32,041 nucleotides of DNA from Pseudomonadota bacterium (lineage in GTDB: Bacteria > Pseudomonadota > Alphaproteobacteria > JAKJEU01). The stretch covers positions 1-32,041 of the forward strand of contig JAKJEU010000002.1 in assembly GCA_022705265.1 (NCBI GenBank). The letters run 5' to 3'. Below the pieces are notes generated by a model. It was not told the origin of the DNA. It saw only the letters and a program-made list of their open reading frames with translations, and made no database searches. Position numbers and translations under genes: made by a program. Of the stretch, positions 6,360 through 13,765 are shown piece by piece. Each line of letters starts with the position of its first letter. Position 1 is the stretch's first letter.

Positions 6360-7408
6360 TATAATAACTCCGACAAAATATGATAATTTTCAACACTTTC
6401 TTTAATTTTTCGCTTAATGTCATGCTTTACAAGGTTGTTTGCAGCCTCAATGGCTTTTGAAAAAGCAAAACCATCAGCGTTTCCATGACTTTTAATCGAA
6501 ATTCCGTCAAGCCCAATAAACATAGCACCATTATGAATTCTTGGATCGTATTTTTTCTTAAATTCCTTTAACATAGGAAGAAGAAATAAAAAACCAATCT
6601 TTGCAAGCCAAGATTTTTTGAAACCATCTTTAATCGAGCCTGCAATCATCTTAGCAGTACCTTCCATAGTTTTCAAAGCAATATTTCCAGAAAATCCATC
6701 AGTAACCACGACATCAACGACGCCTTGGCCGATTTCATTACCTTCGATAAAGCCATGAAAATTAATTTCTTCTGGATTCCCCTTTAAAATTCTTGCCGCT
6801 TCTTTTACTTCATCTCGTCCTTTAATATCCTCAGAACCGATGTTAAGAAGCCCAACCGTAGGATTTTCAACCCTAAGCATTGCTTGGCAATAAATTTTGC
6901 CCATCACAGCAAACCTTGCCAAATCCGCAGCATCGCTTTCGATATTTGCACCCAAATCAAGCATAACGAATCTTCCGTTTCTTGATGGCACAACCGATAC
7001 GATTGCTGGTCTTGAAATGCCTGACAACATTCTTAAACTTAACTTTGACATAGCCATCAAAGCACCCGTATTGCCAGCAGAAACACAAGCATCAGCAACA
7101 CCTTGCTTAACCGAGTTTATTGCAAGCCCCATGGAACTTTTACGACCACTTCTTACAGCAACAGAAGGCTTTTCATCAGATTTAACATAAGAATCTGTAT
7201 GAATTATTTCTTTGACCGATTTTTTTGCATATGGATATTTCTCAAGCAAAGGTAAAATAAGGCTTTCATCACCGAAAACCTTAAAACTTACATCTTTGTG
7301 AGATTTAGCAAAAATATCAATCCCCTCAATCGTGCAATCGGGAGCATAATCGCCCCCCATCGCATCAATCGAAATAACAATTGCTTTTTTACTATCGCCT
7401 GTTATCAA
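6359..7408 (-). CDS. plsX: Phosphate acyltransferase PlsX
   Basis: Converts acyl-ACP to acyl-phosphate, the donor used by PlsY in phospholipid synthesis; a peripheral membrane enzyme. It is 349 aa. Signatures include ISIDAMGGDYAP near the N-terminus, VRSGRKSSMGLAINSVKQG, CVSAGNTGALMAMSKLSL, MLDLGANIESDAADL, LLNIGSEDIKGRD and VVVTDGFSGNIALKTMEGTA. The start appears to be TTG at 7406-7408, directly after the rpmF stop; the next in-frame ATG is in the conserved DAMGGD core, which makes the TTG likely. An AGAAGAA purine stretch lies upstream inside rpmF. It is in operon with rpmF and fabH. Confidence 0.97.
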   Translation of the reverse strand: MITGDSKKAIVISIDAMGGDYAPDCTIEGIDIFAKSHKDVSFKVFGDESLILPLLEKYPYAKKSVKEIIHTDSYVKSDEKPSVAVRSGRKSSMGLAINSVKQGVADACVSAGNTGALMAMSKLSLRMLSGISRPAIVSVVPSRNGRFVMLDLGANIESDAADLARFAVMGKIYCQAMLRVENPTVGLLNIGSEDIKGRDEVKEAARILKGNPEEINFHGFIEGNEIGQGVVDVVVTDGFSGNIALKTMEGTAKMIAGSIKDGFKKSWLAKIGFLFLLPMLKEFKKKYDPRIHNGAMFIGLDGISIKSHGNADGFAFSKAIEAANNLVKHDIKRKIKESVENYHILSELL

Positions 7409-7597
7409 CTATTCTTCTTCTGTCTTTTTTGTTAAAACAGATTTTTGATTGTAATAACCACAGCTTTCGCAAACATGGTGAGGTCTTTTGATTTCACCGC
7501 AATTTGGGCATTCACTTACCATTGTTGCGCTTAAAGCGTGATGTGATCTTCTCATATTTCTGACCGATTTAGAGGTCTTTCTCTTTGGCACTGCCAT
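7409..7597 (-). CDS. rpmF: 50S ribosomal protein L32
   Basis: A 62-aa zinc-ribbon protein of the large ribosomal subunit. It begins MAVPKRKTSKSVRNMRRSHH, the L32 signature, and has four cysteines in two pairs, CPNC (30, 33) and CESC (43, 46), that would bind zinc. This is the Cys-containing (C+) form. The ATG is at 7595-7597. It lies 81 nt after DUF177 and directly before plsX, a gene order shared by many proteobacteria. Confidence 0.97.
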   Translation of the reverse strand: MAVPKRKTSKSVRNMRRSHHALSATMVSECPNCGEIKRPHHVCESCGYYNQKSVLTKKTEEE

Positions 7598-7642
7598 TTT
7601 CTTAATTCCCTAAAAAATAAAAATTAAAATTAATAAGTTACA

Positions 7643-7671
7643 TATATATATAAAAATATTCAAATAAGCAA
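7643..7671 (-). promoter_or_regulatory. Candidate promoter upstream of rpmF
   Basis: Minus-strand TTGCTT (7666-7671) and TATATA (7643-7648) are separated by exactly 17 nt in the 81-nt gap between DUF177 and rpmF. The -35 lies in the loop of a perfect 9-bp AT-only-plus-one inverted repeat (AAAATATTC/GAATATTTT, about 7653-7680). It would give rpmF-plsX-fabH expression independent of DUF177. Confidence 0.45.
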
Positions 7672-7678
7672 GAATATT

Positions 7679-8176
7679 TTATTTTTTTAAATTTTTTAAG
7701 ACGCTAAAAGGATTGCTTTCTTGAATTTCTTCGTCCTTAAATTCAAATGAAACCCCTTCCTTCCTTGGAAAATCAGGTATAAGAAGAGATAATTGTTCTG
7801 CTACTACCTCTGCTATATCGACCATTCCGTCTTTTACTTCTGTGACTATATCATCATCCATATCAAAGTCAAGATTGTCTTCATTTAACTTTTTTGTTGT
7901 AAAAATTTCGGAAAATTTGCCCTTGATAACCTTATCAAAATTTTCCAAAGTTATGCCACATGTCAGAGTCACTTTTGCTTCAACTTCCCCCATCAAAGTA
8001 AAATCATGTTTGTTTTCAGGCATCATTTCAAGATTAGCCCTTAAATATTCAATCTTAGGCAACTTAAACCTTATCGCAAGGCTTTCCAGCTGTTTTTTAC
8101 TAGCATTAAGTTTATATTCGCAACCTTGTGGCTTTACTTGCCTTAAATCAATTACATGAGTAAATTCGTTTTTCAT
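7679..8176 (-). CDS. DUF177 (YceD-family) protein
   Basis: A 165-aa soluble protein of the YceD/DUF177 family, whose gene sits before rpmF in most bacteria; the E. coli homologue is linked to 23S rRNA metabolism. The family core is seen as MGEVEAKVTLTCGITLENFD (in the usual CQRC position there is only one Cys, T-C-G-I-T) and FDMDDDIVTEVKDGMVDIAE followed by EQLSLLIPDFPRKEG, the conserved E.L.L..P..P pattern. The reading frame starts at ATG 8174-8176 with AAAGG about 9 nt upstream. It faces bamE divergently across 47 nt, the alphaproteobacterial arrangement. Confidence 0.87.
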   Translation of the reverse strand: MKNEFTHVIDLRQVKPQGCEYKLNASKKQLESLAIRFKLPKIEYLRANLEMMPENKHDFTLMGEVEAKVTLTCGITLENFDKVIKGKFSEIFTTKKLNEDNLDFDMDDDIVTEVKDGMVDIAEVVAEQLSLLIPDFPRKEGVSFEFKDEEIQESNPFSVLKNLKK

Positions 8177-8205
8177 AAATTTTTACCTTTAAAGTTTTTT
8201 AGCTT

Positions 8206-8219
8206 TGATATAATATAAT
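8206..8219 (+). promoter_or_regulatory. Extended -10 promoter of bamE, probably leaderless
   Basis: TGATATAAT (8206-8214) is a perfect extended -10 (TGnTATAAT), and a second TATAAT overlaps it at 8214-8219. The bamE ATG is at 8224 and there is no Shine-Dalgarno sequence before it. Transcription from the first -10 would start at about 8221, giving a leaderless or nearly leaderless mRNA. No good -35 at normal spacing is seen, which an extended -10 can tolerate. Confidence 0.55.
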
Positions 8220-8223
8220 CATC

Positions 8224-8646
8224 ATGAAAAAAATAACAATGATTTTATTTACAATATTTATGGCAAGCTGTGCTCAGGTCGAGATTCGTGGAAATCTCCC
8301 TGAAAAGGTTGTTCTTAACGAAATTTCAATCGGAATGCATAAGTCAGAAGTTACAAAACTTATCGGCTCTCCTTCTATTGTTCCTGCTTTTTCTGATGAT
8401 GTTTGGGTTTACATTGGCGGAAAACTTAACAAAAAGGCTTTCTTTGATGCAAAAGAAGAACAAAGACAAGCTGTTTATATAAAATTCAACTATTTCGGAC
8501 GAGTCCAAGATATCGAGGTAAAAGAAATTTCAGACGGAATGAATGTCGCATTTTCAAAGGATAAAACCAAAAGTTTGGGACAAAATTACGGAATCATAAA
8601 ACAATTAATCGGAAATATCGGAAGATTTAATCCTGATTTAAAATAA
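8224..8646 (+). CDS. bamE: Outer membrane assembly lipoprotein BamE (SmpA/OmlA)
   Basis: A 140-aa periplasm-facing lipoprotein of the BAM complex that inserts beta-barrel proteins. A short signal peptide ends in a lipobox-like MASC, with C16 as lipidation site. The SmpA/OmlA core follows: VVLNEISIGMHKSEVTKLIG (I..G.....V...G.P) then SPSIVPAFSDDVWVYIGGKL and VYIKFNYFGRVQDIEV. The C-terminus NYGIIKQLIGNIGRFNP resembles alphaproteobacterial BamE. It is divergent from DUF177 and convergent with the methyltransferase gene ending at 8652. Confidence 0.9.
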   Translation: MKKITMILFTIFMASCAQVEIRGNLPEKVVLNEISIGMHKSEVTKLIGSPSIVPAFSDDVWVYIGGKLNKKAFFDAKEEQRQAVYIKFNYFGRVQDIEVKEISDGMNVAFSKDKTKSLGQNYGIIKQLIGNIGRFNPDLK

Positions 8647-8651
8647 TTCTT

Positions 8652-9371
8652 TTAAATTTCCAATATTTTTGCATTTCTTAAAATTTCATTAGCATTTTCA
8701 GTATAGCTTCCATCTTCGTTATGAAGAATTAAACCTTTTGCAATTGAAAAAGGTTCTTTGCTTTCTTTTCTTGCTTTTACAATTGCTCTTTTACAAATGT
8801 CATTTTCCTTTGAATATAAAGGAAAAAGCCTTATCGCACCGCATTTTTCATTTAATATGCTAATAACCTCTGGGATTCTTACAATATCGATAATGATGGA
8901 AATAAATCCACGATAACAAACCCGCCTTACACAAAAATTAAGCCATTCTTGTAAAGAAATATCCCGTTCATGATGGGCAAGTTTTTTTGTATCGCCTTTG
9001 CTTAGCGTTCCTTCTTTGAAATAAGGTGGATTCGTAACCACAAAATCAAACGATTCGTTTTTCAAAGGATTCGTCTTAATATCAAAATTTAAAAAATTAA
9101 CATCAAGCCCGTTTATTTTGGCACTTTTTTTAGCATTTTCAATTTCTTGTTCATTAATGTCGATTCCAAAAACCTCACAATCGTTATTATGATATTTTGC
9201 AATAATTGAAATTGCACCGTTTCCACAACCTACATCTAAAATCTTTGAACCAGACTTAGCCTTAACCGAACTGCCGAGCAAAACCGCATCAGAAGTAGCT
9301 TTATAAGAAGGTTGAAATAATTTTATTTTACCTTGAAAAAAATCGTCTATATTATTATCCATATTAGTCAT
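8652..9371 (-). CDS. TrmN6/YfiC-like tRNA methyltransferase
   Basis: A Rossmann-fold SAM methyltransferase of about 239 aa. Motif I is ILDVGCGNGAISI (residues 44-56), the acidic motif II FGIDINEQEIENA, and the catalytic NPPY motif (114-117, VVTNPPYFKEG) marks N6-adenine methylation. The N-terminal LFQPSYKATSDAVLLGSSVK resembles TrmN6, which makes m6A37 in tRNA-Val(UAC); other N6-adenine or glutamine targets are possible. The open frame extends to 9635, but those upstream 88 codons are antisense to the conserved N-terminus of the divergent gene at 9403, so I place the start at ATG 9369-9371 (or 9360-9362). No Shine-Dalgarno sequence is visible, and a TATAAT 7 nt upstream suggests a leaderless mRNA. 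Confidence 0.85.
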   Translation of the reverse strand: MTNMDNNIDDFFQGKIKLFQPSYKATSDAVLLGSSVKAKSGSKILDVGCGNGAISIIAKYHNNDCEVFGIDINEQEIENAKKSAKINGLDVNFLNFDIKTNPLKNESFDFVVTNPPYFKEGTLSKGDTKKLAHHERDISLQEWLNFCVRRVCYRGFISIIIDIVRIPEVISILNEKCGAIRLFPLYSKENDICKRAIVKARKESKEPFSIAKGLILHNEDGSYTENANEILRNAKILEI

Positions 9372-9378
9372 GAGTTTA

Positions 9379-9387
9379 ATTATATAA
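9379..9387. promoter_or_regulatory. Candidate shared -10 between two divergent RNA methyltransferase genes
   Basis: The whole gap between the divergent genes is 31 bp (9372-9402). It holds the palindrome TTATATAA (9380-9387). On the minus strand this gives a perfect TATAAT (9379-9384), 7 nt from the ATG; on the plus strand it gives TATATAAC. A -35-like TTAACA (9404-9409, minus) overlaps the TTG start of the other gene. One symmetric element may fire in both directions. Confidence 0.4.
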
Positions 9388-9402
9388 CGGAAGAAAAAGA
9401 AA

Positions 9403-10083
9403 TTGTTAAGTATCATTTTAAAAAATCCACAAATGTCTGAAAATGTTGGCGCTGTTGCACGGGCTATGAAAAATTGTTGTTTGACTGATTTAAGGGTGGT
9501 TGCACCTAAATGCGAAATTACAAACGATAAAGCAAGAGCTTCTTCTTCTGGGTCTGAGGATATTTTATTAAATGCAAAAATTTTCAAAACCTTAGAAGAA
9601 GCAACCAGCGACCTTAACACCGTCTTTGCCACCACCGCAAGAGACAGAAGTATGGAAAAACCTTTATACCTTCCTCATGAGGCTATGGAAAAATTAACTG
9701 AAAACTCTGGTGTAATTTTTGGTTGTGAGAGAACAGGGCTTACCAATGATGATTTGATGCTTGCCGATGCTATTATTAACATTCCATTGAACCCAAATCA
9801 TTCTTCGTTAAATCTCGCTCAGGCGGTTTTAATTGTTTCTTATGAACATTTTAAGCTTGGAGTAAAGCCTCATGACAATTCAAAAGAGCTTGCAACGAAA
9901 TCTGAACTTGCCCATTTTTTCAAAAATTTAGAAGAAAAATTAGATACCAAAGAATATTTCAAAATCGAAGAAAAAAGACCAAGAATGTTAAGAAACTTGC
10001 AAAATATCTTTAATCGTTCTATGCTTACATCACAAGAGATAAGAACCTTGCACGGGGTTATAAATCATCTTTCAAAAGATTAG
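9403..10083 (+). CDS. SPOUT-family RNA 2'-O-methyltransferase (TrmJ/LasT-like)
   Basis: A 226-aa methyltransferase with a C-terminal-knot SPOUT fold. Motif 1 is PQMSENVGAVARAMKNCC, with the conserved Asn and Arg; motif 2 is GVIFGCERTGLTNDDLMLAD; motif 3 is IINIPLNPNHSSLNLAQAVL. The ~70-residue tail LATKSELAHFFKNLEEKLD and ...LRNLQNIFNRSMLTSQEIRTLHG matches the TrmJ C-terminal region. TrmJ methylates position 32 of tRNA; the exact target here is inferred. The start is TTG at 9403-9405 with GGAAGA 8 nt upstream; an in-frame stop (TAA, 9385-9387) lies just before, and the family's conserved N-terminus begins immediately, so TTG is well supported. Confidence 0.88.
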   Translation: MLSIILKNPQMSENVGAVARAMKNCCLTDLRVVAPKCEITNDKARASSSGSEDILLNAKIFKTLEEATSDLNTVFATTARDRSMEKPLYLPHEAMEKLTENSGVIFGCERTGLTNDDLMLADAIINIPLNPNHSSLNLAQAVLIVSYEHFKLGVKPHDNSKELATKSELAHFFKNLEEKLDTKEYFKIEEKRPRMLRNLQNIFNRSMLTSQEIRTLHGVINHLSKD

Positions 10084-10098
10084 GTTTAAGGTATTTTT

Positions 10099-10572
10099 AT
10101 GAAAAAATTTTTATTTGTTTTAGCTTTTTTACTTCTATCAAGCTCTTATGCTTTTTGCCAAGGCATGAAAGAAGACAGAGTTAGAAAAAATGATTATTTT
10201 GATCTTGAAATATATCTTGAATCGCTTTGGACCAATGTTTCAAACCGCGATTCAACCTTTCCTCAAACAACCTTAATAACCGTTACTCTTATTCCTGTTC
10301 GCGGGGCGTATTTTGAAATTTGTAAAAATACTCCTTATATAATTGACGCACTTATCATTGAACTTAATAAAAATCCCCCAACCCAAGCTCAACTTGAAAC
10401 CGTCGAAAGAGCGGAACTTAGCACCCATCTTACAAAGGTTGCAAAAAATGTTCTTAAAAATCCTGATAAGCTTTTTTCGGTGGAAGTAATGCTTGGCGTT
10501 AAGCGAGGTCTCCAAACTTTTCAACGAAGAGAAACCCGTTCTTGTTCAAGCGGAAGAATTAACGAGCCTTAA
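10099..10572 (+). CDS. Secreted protein, possibly FliL-like (157 aa)
   Basis: I do not firmly recognise this protein. A clear Sec signal peptide (KKFLFVLAFLLLSSSYAF, cleaved near CQG) leads to a periplasmic domain of about 135 aa. The pattern of that domain, IYLESLWTNVSN then TTLITVTLIPV, NTPYIIDALIIELNKNPP, LSTHLTKVAKNVL and LFSVEVMLGVK, follows the order of the FliL periplasmic domain: a strand, ...PxIxDALI...L, a helix, a final strand. FliL itself has an uncleaved membrane anchor, so this would be a divergent relative. It lies 15 nt after the TrmJ-like gene and 5 nt before xseA. No flagellar genes are in the window. An unrelated periplasmic family is equally possible. Confidence 0.6.
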   Translation: MKKFLFVLAFLLLSSSYAFCQGMKEDRVRKNDYFDLEIYLESLWTNVSNRDSTFPQTTLITVTLIPVRGAYFEICKNTPYIIDALIIELNKNPPTQAQLETVERAELSTHLTKVAKNVLKNPDKLFSVEVMLGVKRGLQTFQRRETRSCSSGRINEP

Positions 10573-10577
10573 AAACC

Positions 10578-11834
10578 ATGCAAACAAAAGATTTTTATAC
10601 TGTAACCGAAATATCTTCTGCTATTGCTTTGCTTTTTTCCGAAAATTTCAGCGGACTTATCAAAGTAAAAGGAGAAATTTCAGGACTTAACGCTTCCCCT
10701 TCGAACCATTGGTATTTTTCGATAAAAGACAATGATACTTTATTAAATGGAGTTTGTTGGAAATTCCGTACTTCAAGTCTTAAATTCGTGCCTAAAAACG
10801 GTGATGAAGTTTTTTGTTATGGCAAACTTAAAACTTATGCTGGGCGTTCTTCTTACCAACTGGATGTCGAAAAATTTGAACCTTTTGGTCAAGGCGACCT
10901 TGCGTTAAAATTATTAGAGCTTAAAGAAAAATTTTTAAAAGAAGGGCTTTTTAACGAAGCTCATAAGAAAAAACTTCCCTTTTTACCAAAAAAGATTGGG
11001 GTTATTACCTCACCTACTGGTGCGGTTTTTCATGACATTCTTAAAACTTTGGAAGCTATTTATCCTTCCCATGTCGTGCTTTACCCTGTCCCTGTTCAAG
11101 GAGTTGGAGCGGGCGAAAAAATTGCAAAGGCGATTAAAGATTTCAATGAAATGAACAATGTTGATGTCATAATCGTGGCAAGAGGTGGTGGCTCATTAGA
11201 AGATTTATGGGAATTTAACAGCGAAGTTGTTGTTCGTGCTGTTTTTGATTCAAAAATTCCTGTTGTTTCTGGGGTTGGACATGAAACCGATACAACTTTG
11301 ATTGATTATGTCGCTGATGAAAGAGCTTTAACCCCTACTAAGGCGGCTATGGCTGTGGTTCCAAACATTGTTAATCTAAGAAATAATATAAATTCTTTGT
11401 CCATAAGGCTTAACAACGCCATAAATCAAATAATAAGCCACAACGAACTTAAACTTAAAGCTTTGAAAATAAATGATTTAAGTTATACCCTTGACATTAA
11501 ACAACAAAAGCTTAATGATTTGTCTGATAAAATGGCTATGATTATGAAACAAAGGCTTGAACTTGCCAATAACCGTATAAAAAATACTGACGGTAAGTTG
11601 GAATTCATGATAAATCACAGTTTTCAAAAAAATAAGGATAAACTTAAAAGATTGTCAGAGCTTTTGGAAAGTTACTCATATAAAAATGTCTTAACCCGCG
11701 GTTTTGTTATGATAAAAGATGAAAATGAAAATCCGCTGACTTCAATTAAACAAATAAACAAGGATGATAAAATTGCAATACATTTCAAAGATGGTAAAGC
11801 TATCGCTGATATTAGCTCTGTTATTTCTGGCTAG
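10578..11834 (+). CDS. xseA: Exodeoxyribonuclease VII large subunit
   Basis: The catalytic subunit of exonuclease VII, which degrades single-stranded DNA from both ends together with XseB. It is 418 aa. An N-terminal OB fold (TVTEISSAIALLFSENFSGL, IKVKGEISGLNASPSNHWYF) is followed by the nuclease domain with PKKIGVITSPTGAVFHDILK, DVIIVARGGGSLEDLWEFNS and VVSGVGHETDTTLIDYVADE, then RALTPTKAAMAVVP, and a helical C-terminal region. These are the standard family motifs. The M23 peptidase gene overlaps its 3' end by 44 or 71 nt. No xseB is in the window. Confidence 0.97.
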   Translation: MQTKDFYTVTEISSAIALLFSENFSGLIKVKGEISGLNASPSNHWYFSIKDNDTLLNGVCWKFRTSSLKFVPKNGDEVFCYGKLKTYAGRSSYQLDVEKFEPFGQGDLALKLLELKEKFLKEGLFNEAHKKKLPFLPKKIGVITSPTGAVFHDILKTLEAIYPSHVVLYPVPVQGVGAGEKIAKAIKDFNEMNNVDVIIVARGGGSLEDLWEFNSEVVVRAVFDSKIPVVSGVGHETDTTLIDYVADERALTPTKAAMAVVPNIVNLRNNINSLSIRLNNAINQIISHNELKLKALKINDLSYTLDIKQQKLNDLSDKMAMIMKQRLELANNRIKNTDGKLEFMINHSFQKNKDKLKRLSELLESYSYKNVLTRGFVMIKDENENPLTSIKQINKDDKIAIHFKDGKAIADISSVISG

Positions 11835-12591
11835 TAATTCTTATGCCTGCCCTTTTAAACTTGATAGAGAACTTTATCAAGGTGGGATTGCATATGGCAA
11901 AATTGATGAAGGTTACGATTTATTTTTGGACAAGAAAAAAATTCCAACCAAAAACGGTAATTTTATCATCGGAATTCATCGCGACCGCAAAGTAAATGCT
12001 TTGTTTAAAGCCTTTGATAACAAAACAAAAAAGCAAATTAATTGTGAAATTGAAGTTAAAAAATTCAAGTGGAAAATCGATTATGTAAATGGGGTTGAAG
12101 GCGAAAAAGTAACTCCTCCTAAATCATATTTTGACAGAATTCAAAAAGAACAAAATTTAATGGTAAATGCAAGGAAAGCTTTATTAACCAACCATTTTCC
12201 AACCTCTTTTATAATGCCTGTGCATGGCCGTATTTCAAGCCCCTTTGGTGGGCAAAGAGTTTTTAACGGACAACCTCGCTCCCCTCACAGCGGAATTGAT
12301 ATAGCCGCAAAACAAGGAACACCTATAAAAGCGATTGAAGATGGTAAAGTTATGCTTGCTTATGACGAAATGTTTTTTTCAGGCAAAATTATCGTAATTG
12401 ACCACGGTTTTTATGTTAATTCCACCTATGCTCATTTAAGCAAAATAAATGTCAAAAAAGGCGACACAGTAAAAAAAGGCGACATTATTGGTGAAGTTGG
12501 CTCTACGGGTCGTTCAACTGGGCCTCATTTACACATTACAATTAATATTTTTGGAGTTAATGTCGACCCATTGAAAGTTTTAAAAGATTAA
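11791..12591 (+). CDS. Secreted M23-family (LytM-type) metallopeptidase
   Basis: An exported zinc endopeptidase that probably cuts peptidoglycan cross-bridges or stem peptides. From the ATG at 11791 it is 266 aa with a signal peptide, VKLSLILALLFLASNSYA, cleaved before C-P-F. The C-terminal M23 domain keeps the zinc ligands: HSGIDIA (H166, D170) and GPHLHITI (HLH 246-248), and the core IKAIEDGKVMLAYDE and KIIVIDHGFYVNSTYAHLSK. An ATG at 11764 would add nine residues; neither start has a convincing Shine-Dalgarno sequence, and I prefer 11791 because it puts the basic residue and hydrophobic core at the start. It overlaps xseA, and its stop shares bases with the convergent gene ending at 12588. 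Confidence 0.9.
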   Translation: MVKLSLILALLFLASNSYACPFKLDRELYQGGIAYGKIDEGYDLFLDKKKIPTKNGNFIIGIHRDRKVNALFKAFDNKTKKQINCEIEVKKFKWKIDYVNGVEGEKVTPPKSYFDRIQKEQNLMVNARKALLTNHFPTSFIMPVHGRISSPFGGQRVFNGQPRSPHSGIDIAAKQGTPIKAIEDGKVMLAYDEMFFSGKIIVIDHGFYVNSTYAHLSKINVKKGDTVKKGDIIGEVGSTGRSTGPHLHITINIFGVNVDPLKVLKD

Positions 12592-12833
12592 ATTTCTGAT
12601 AAAGTTTCAAGCATTTTTGCGGTCATCAAAACACTGTCTTTGATACTTGTTGCTGTGTTTTTGTCTGAATTATTCTCAATTTGAATTTTTGCAATCATTT
12701 CTTGCAATATTTCTTGTTGCTCTTCTTTTTTCTCACTGAAACCTTCGATAAAATTCTTATATGCCACCGCCCTTGTTTTATAAGACAAGCCTAAGCTTTC
12801 GGTTATATTAAGATAATCTGAAACACCACTCAT
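12588..12833 (-). CDS. Hypothetical small protein (81 aa)
   Basis: I do not recognise this protein. It is helical and charged, with EKKEEQQEILQEMIAKIQIE likely a coiled coil, and has no signal or membrane segment. The open frame begins at a GTG (12837-12839), but AGGGTGA sits so that the ATG at 12831-12833 has the normal spacing, so I use that start. It follows two paralogous genes on the same strand with a 12-nt gap, so the three are probably one operon. Its stop codon overlaps the stop of the convergent M23 gene (TTAA). Confidence 0.6.
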   Translation of the reverse strand: MSGVSDYLNITESLGLSYKTRAVAYKNFIEGFSEKKEEQQEILQEMIAKIQIENNSDKNTATSIKDSVLMTAKMLETLSEI

Positions 12834-12845
12834 TTTCACCCTACT

Positions 12846-13307
12846 TTAAGCCATTTGAAGAAGACTTGAAACCACATCATCACTTAATGAATTACCCTTT
12901 AACACATTTTCTTTTTGTTCTTTTTTGATTTCGTTTCTTACAATTTCTTCAATTCTTTTTTTAAGCTCATCCATAACGAGTTTTTCTTGCCTTATCCTTT
13001 CTTCCGAAGGCATTTTTGCCAAACTTTCCTTTGTAACTCCCATTTCTCCCATAATTTGTTCAGCAATTTTCTTTTTTAAATTTTTAAGTTGCCAAGACCA
13101 ATAACCTTCCGCTCCTTTTGAAGTTATTTCTTTTAATGTATCATAGGAATCTTTGACATCTTCAAAAATTTCATTAAATTCTTTGTCAATTTGATTGGCA
13201 TACGAGTCTTGAATAAAGTTTGAACTTGAACTCGCCGGAGAATTATCTTTGTTAAAAACCCCATAATTAGTCAAAGTTTTAGAAGATGAAACAGAAGATA
13301 TCAACAT
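12846..13307 (-). CDS. Hypothetical protein, paralogue of its upstream neighbour (153 aa)
   Basis: Unknown function. From the ATG at 13305-13307 it starts MLISSVSSSKTLTNYG, like the MISSLSNN start of the neighbouring gene; GTGAGG at 6 nt upstream supports this start over the GTG at 13319. The N-terminal half is polar and Ser/Asn-rich. The C-terminal 80 residues, from LKNLKKKIAEQIMGEMGVTK through AKMPSEER to LKGNSLSDDVVSSLLQMA, align with the neighbour without gaps, with 22 identities by my hand count. The shared pattern is a helix, I-x-GE-x-GxT-x3-L-x2-MP, a second long helix, and a terminal L+G-x2-LS-x2-V-x-S-x-LL. There is no signal peptide, Cys or enzyme motif. A structural or binding role is possible. 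Confidence 0.72.
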   Translation of the reverse strand: MLISSVSSSKTLTNYGVFNKDNSPASSSSNFIQDSYANQIDKEFNEIFEDVKDSYDTLKEITSKGAEGYWSWQLKNLKKKIAEQIMGEMGVTKESLAKMPSEERIRQEKLVMDELKKRIEEIVRNEIKKEQKENVLKGNSLSDDVVSSLLQMA

Positions 13308-13330
13308 GTTAAACCTCACTTATTAATATT

Positions 13331-13756
13331 TTAAACCGCAAATAATAAAGTCGAAATAACCTTATTACTTAACATCTCTCCTCTTAAAAAACCTACATTA
13401 TTAACAGAATTAACATCACTTTTTATAAAACTTTTCATTCTTGATTGAATTTCTTCGGAAATCTCACTTTGGAGCAACATTTTTTCCGATAAAGGCATAG
13501 AATTTAATTTTTGACTTGTAAGACCTTTTTCACCCAAGATTTCCTGGGTAAATTTTTCCTTTAACTCGGAAACTTTTGACAATGAATATTTATCAGAAAC
13601 TCCATTTGCTGATGTTTCGCTACTATCTTCAAATAAGTTTATTGGCTCGATTTTATATTCTTTTGATTTAACCTTATAAGCATCTTGCATAACATTTCTT
13701 GCATTTGCTATGCTTTTCATCATGCTTGCATGGTTATTGCTTAATGAGCTAATCAT
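13331..13756 (-). CDS. Hypothetical protein, first of a paralogous pair (141 aa)
   Basis: Unknown function. It starts MISSLSNNHASMMKSIANAR and has a polar linker, then an 80-residue C-terminal module (VSELKEKFTQEILGEKGLTS, LNSMPLSEKM, FLRGEMLSNKVISTLLFAV) matching the next gene without gaps. The order of conserved residues suggests an old tandem duplication. No signal peptide, membrane segment or catalytic motif is seen. The ribosome-binding site AAAGGA lies upstream of the ATG (13754-13756) but forms the 3' arm of a perfect 8-bp hairpin, which may gate translation. It leads the three-gene minus-strand cluster ending at 12588; rpsU upstream has its own terminator. Confidence 0.75.
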   Translation of the reverse strand: MISSLSNNHASMMKSIANARNVMQDAYKVKSKEYKIEPINLFEDSSETSANGVSDKYSLSKVSELKEKFTQEILGEKGLTSQKLNSMPLSEKMLLQSEISEEIQSRMKSFIKSDVNSVNNVGFLRGEMLSNKVISTLLFAV

Positions 13757-13765
13757 GGCTTTTAT

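Noticed and set aside
9372..9635. N-terminal extension of the TrmN6-like gene to 9635
   Set aside because: The extra 88 codons are antisense to the conserved N-terminus of the TrmJ-like gene and do not resemble a methyltransferase; the family N-terminus begins at 9371.
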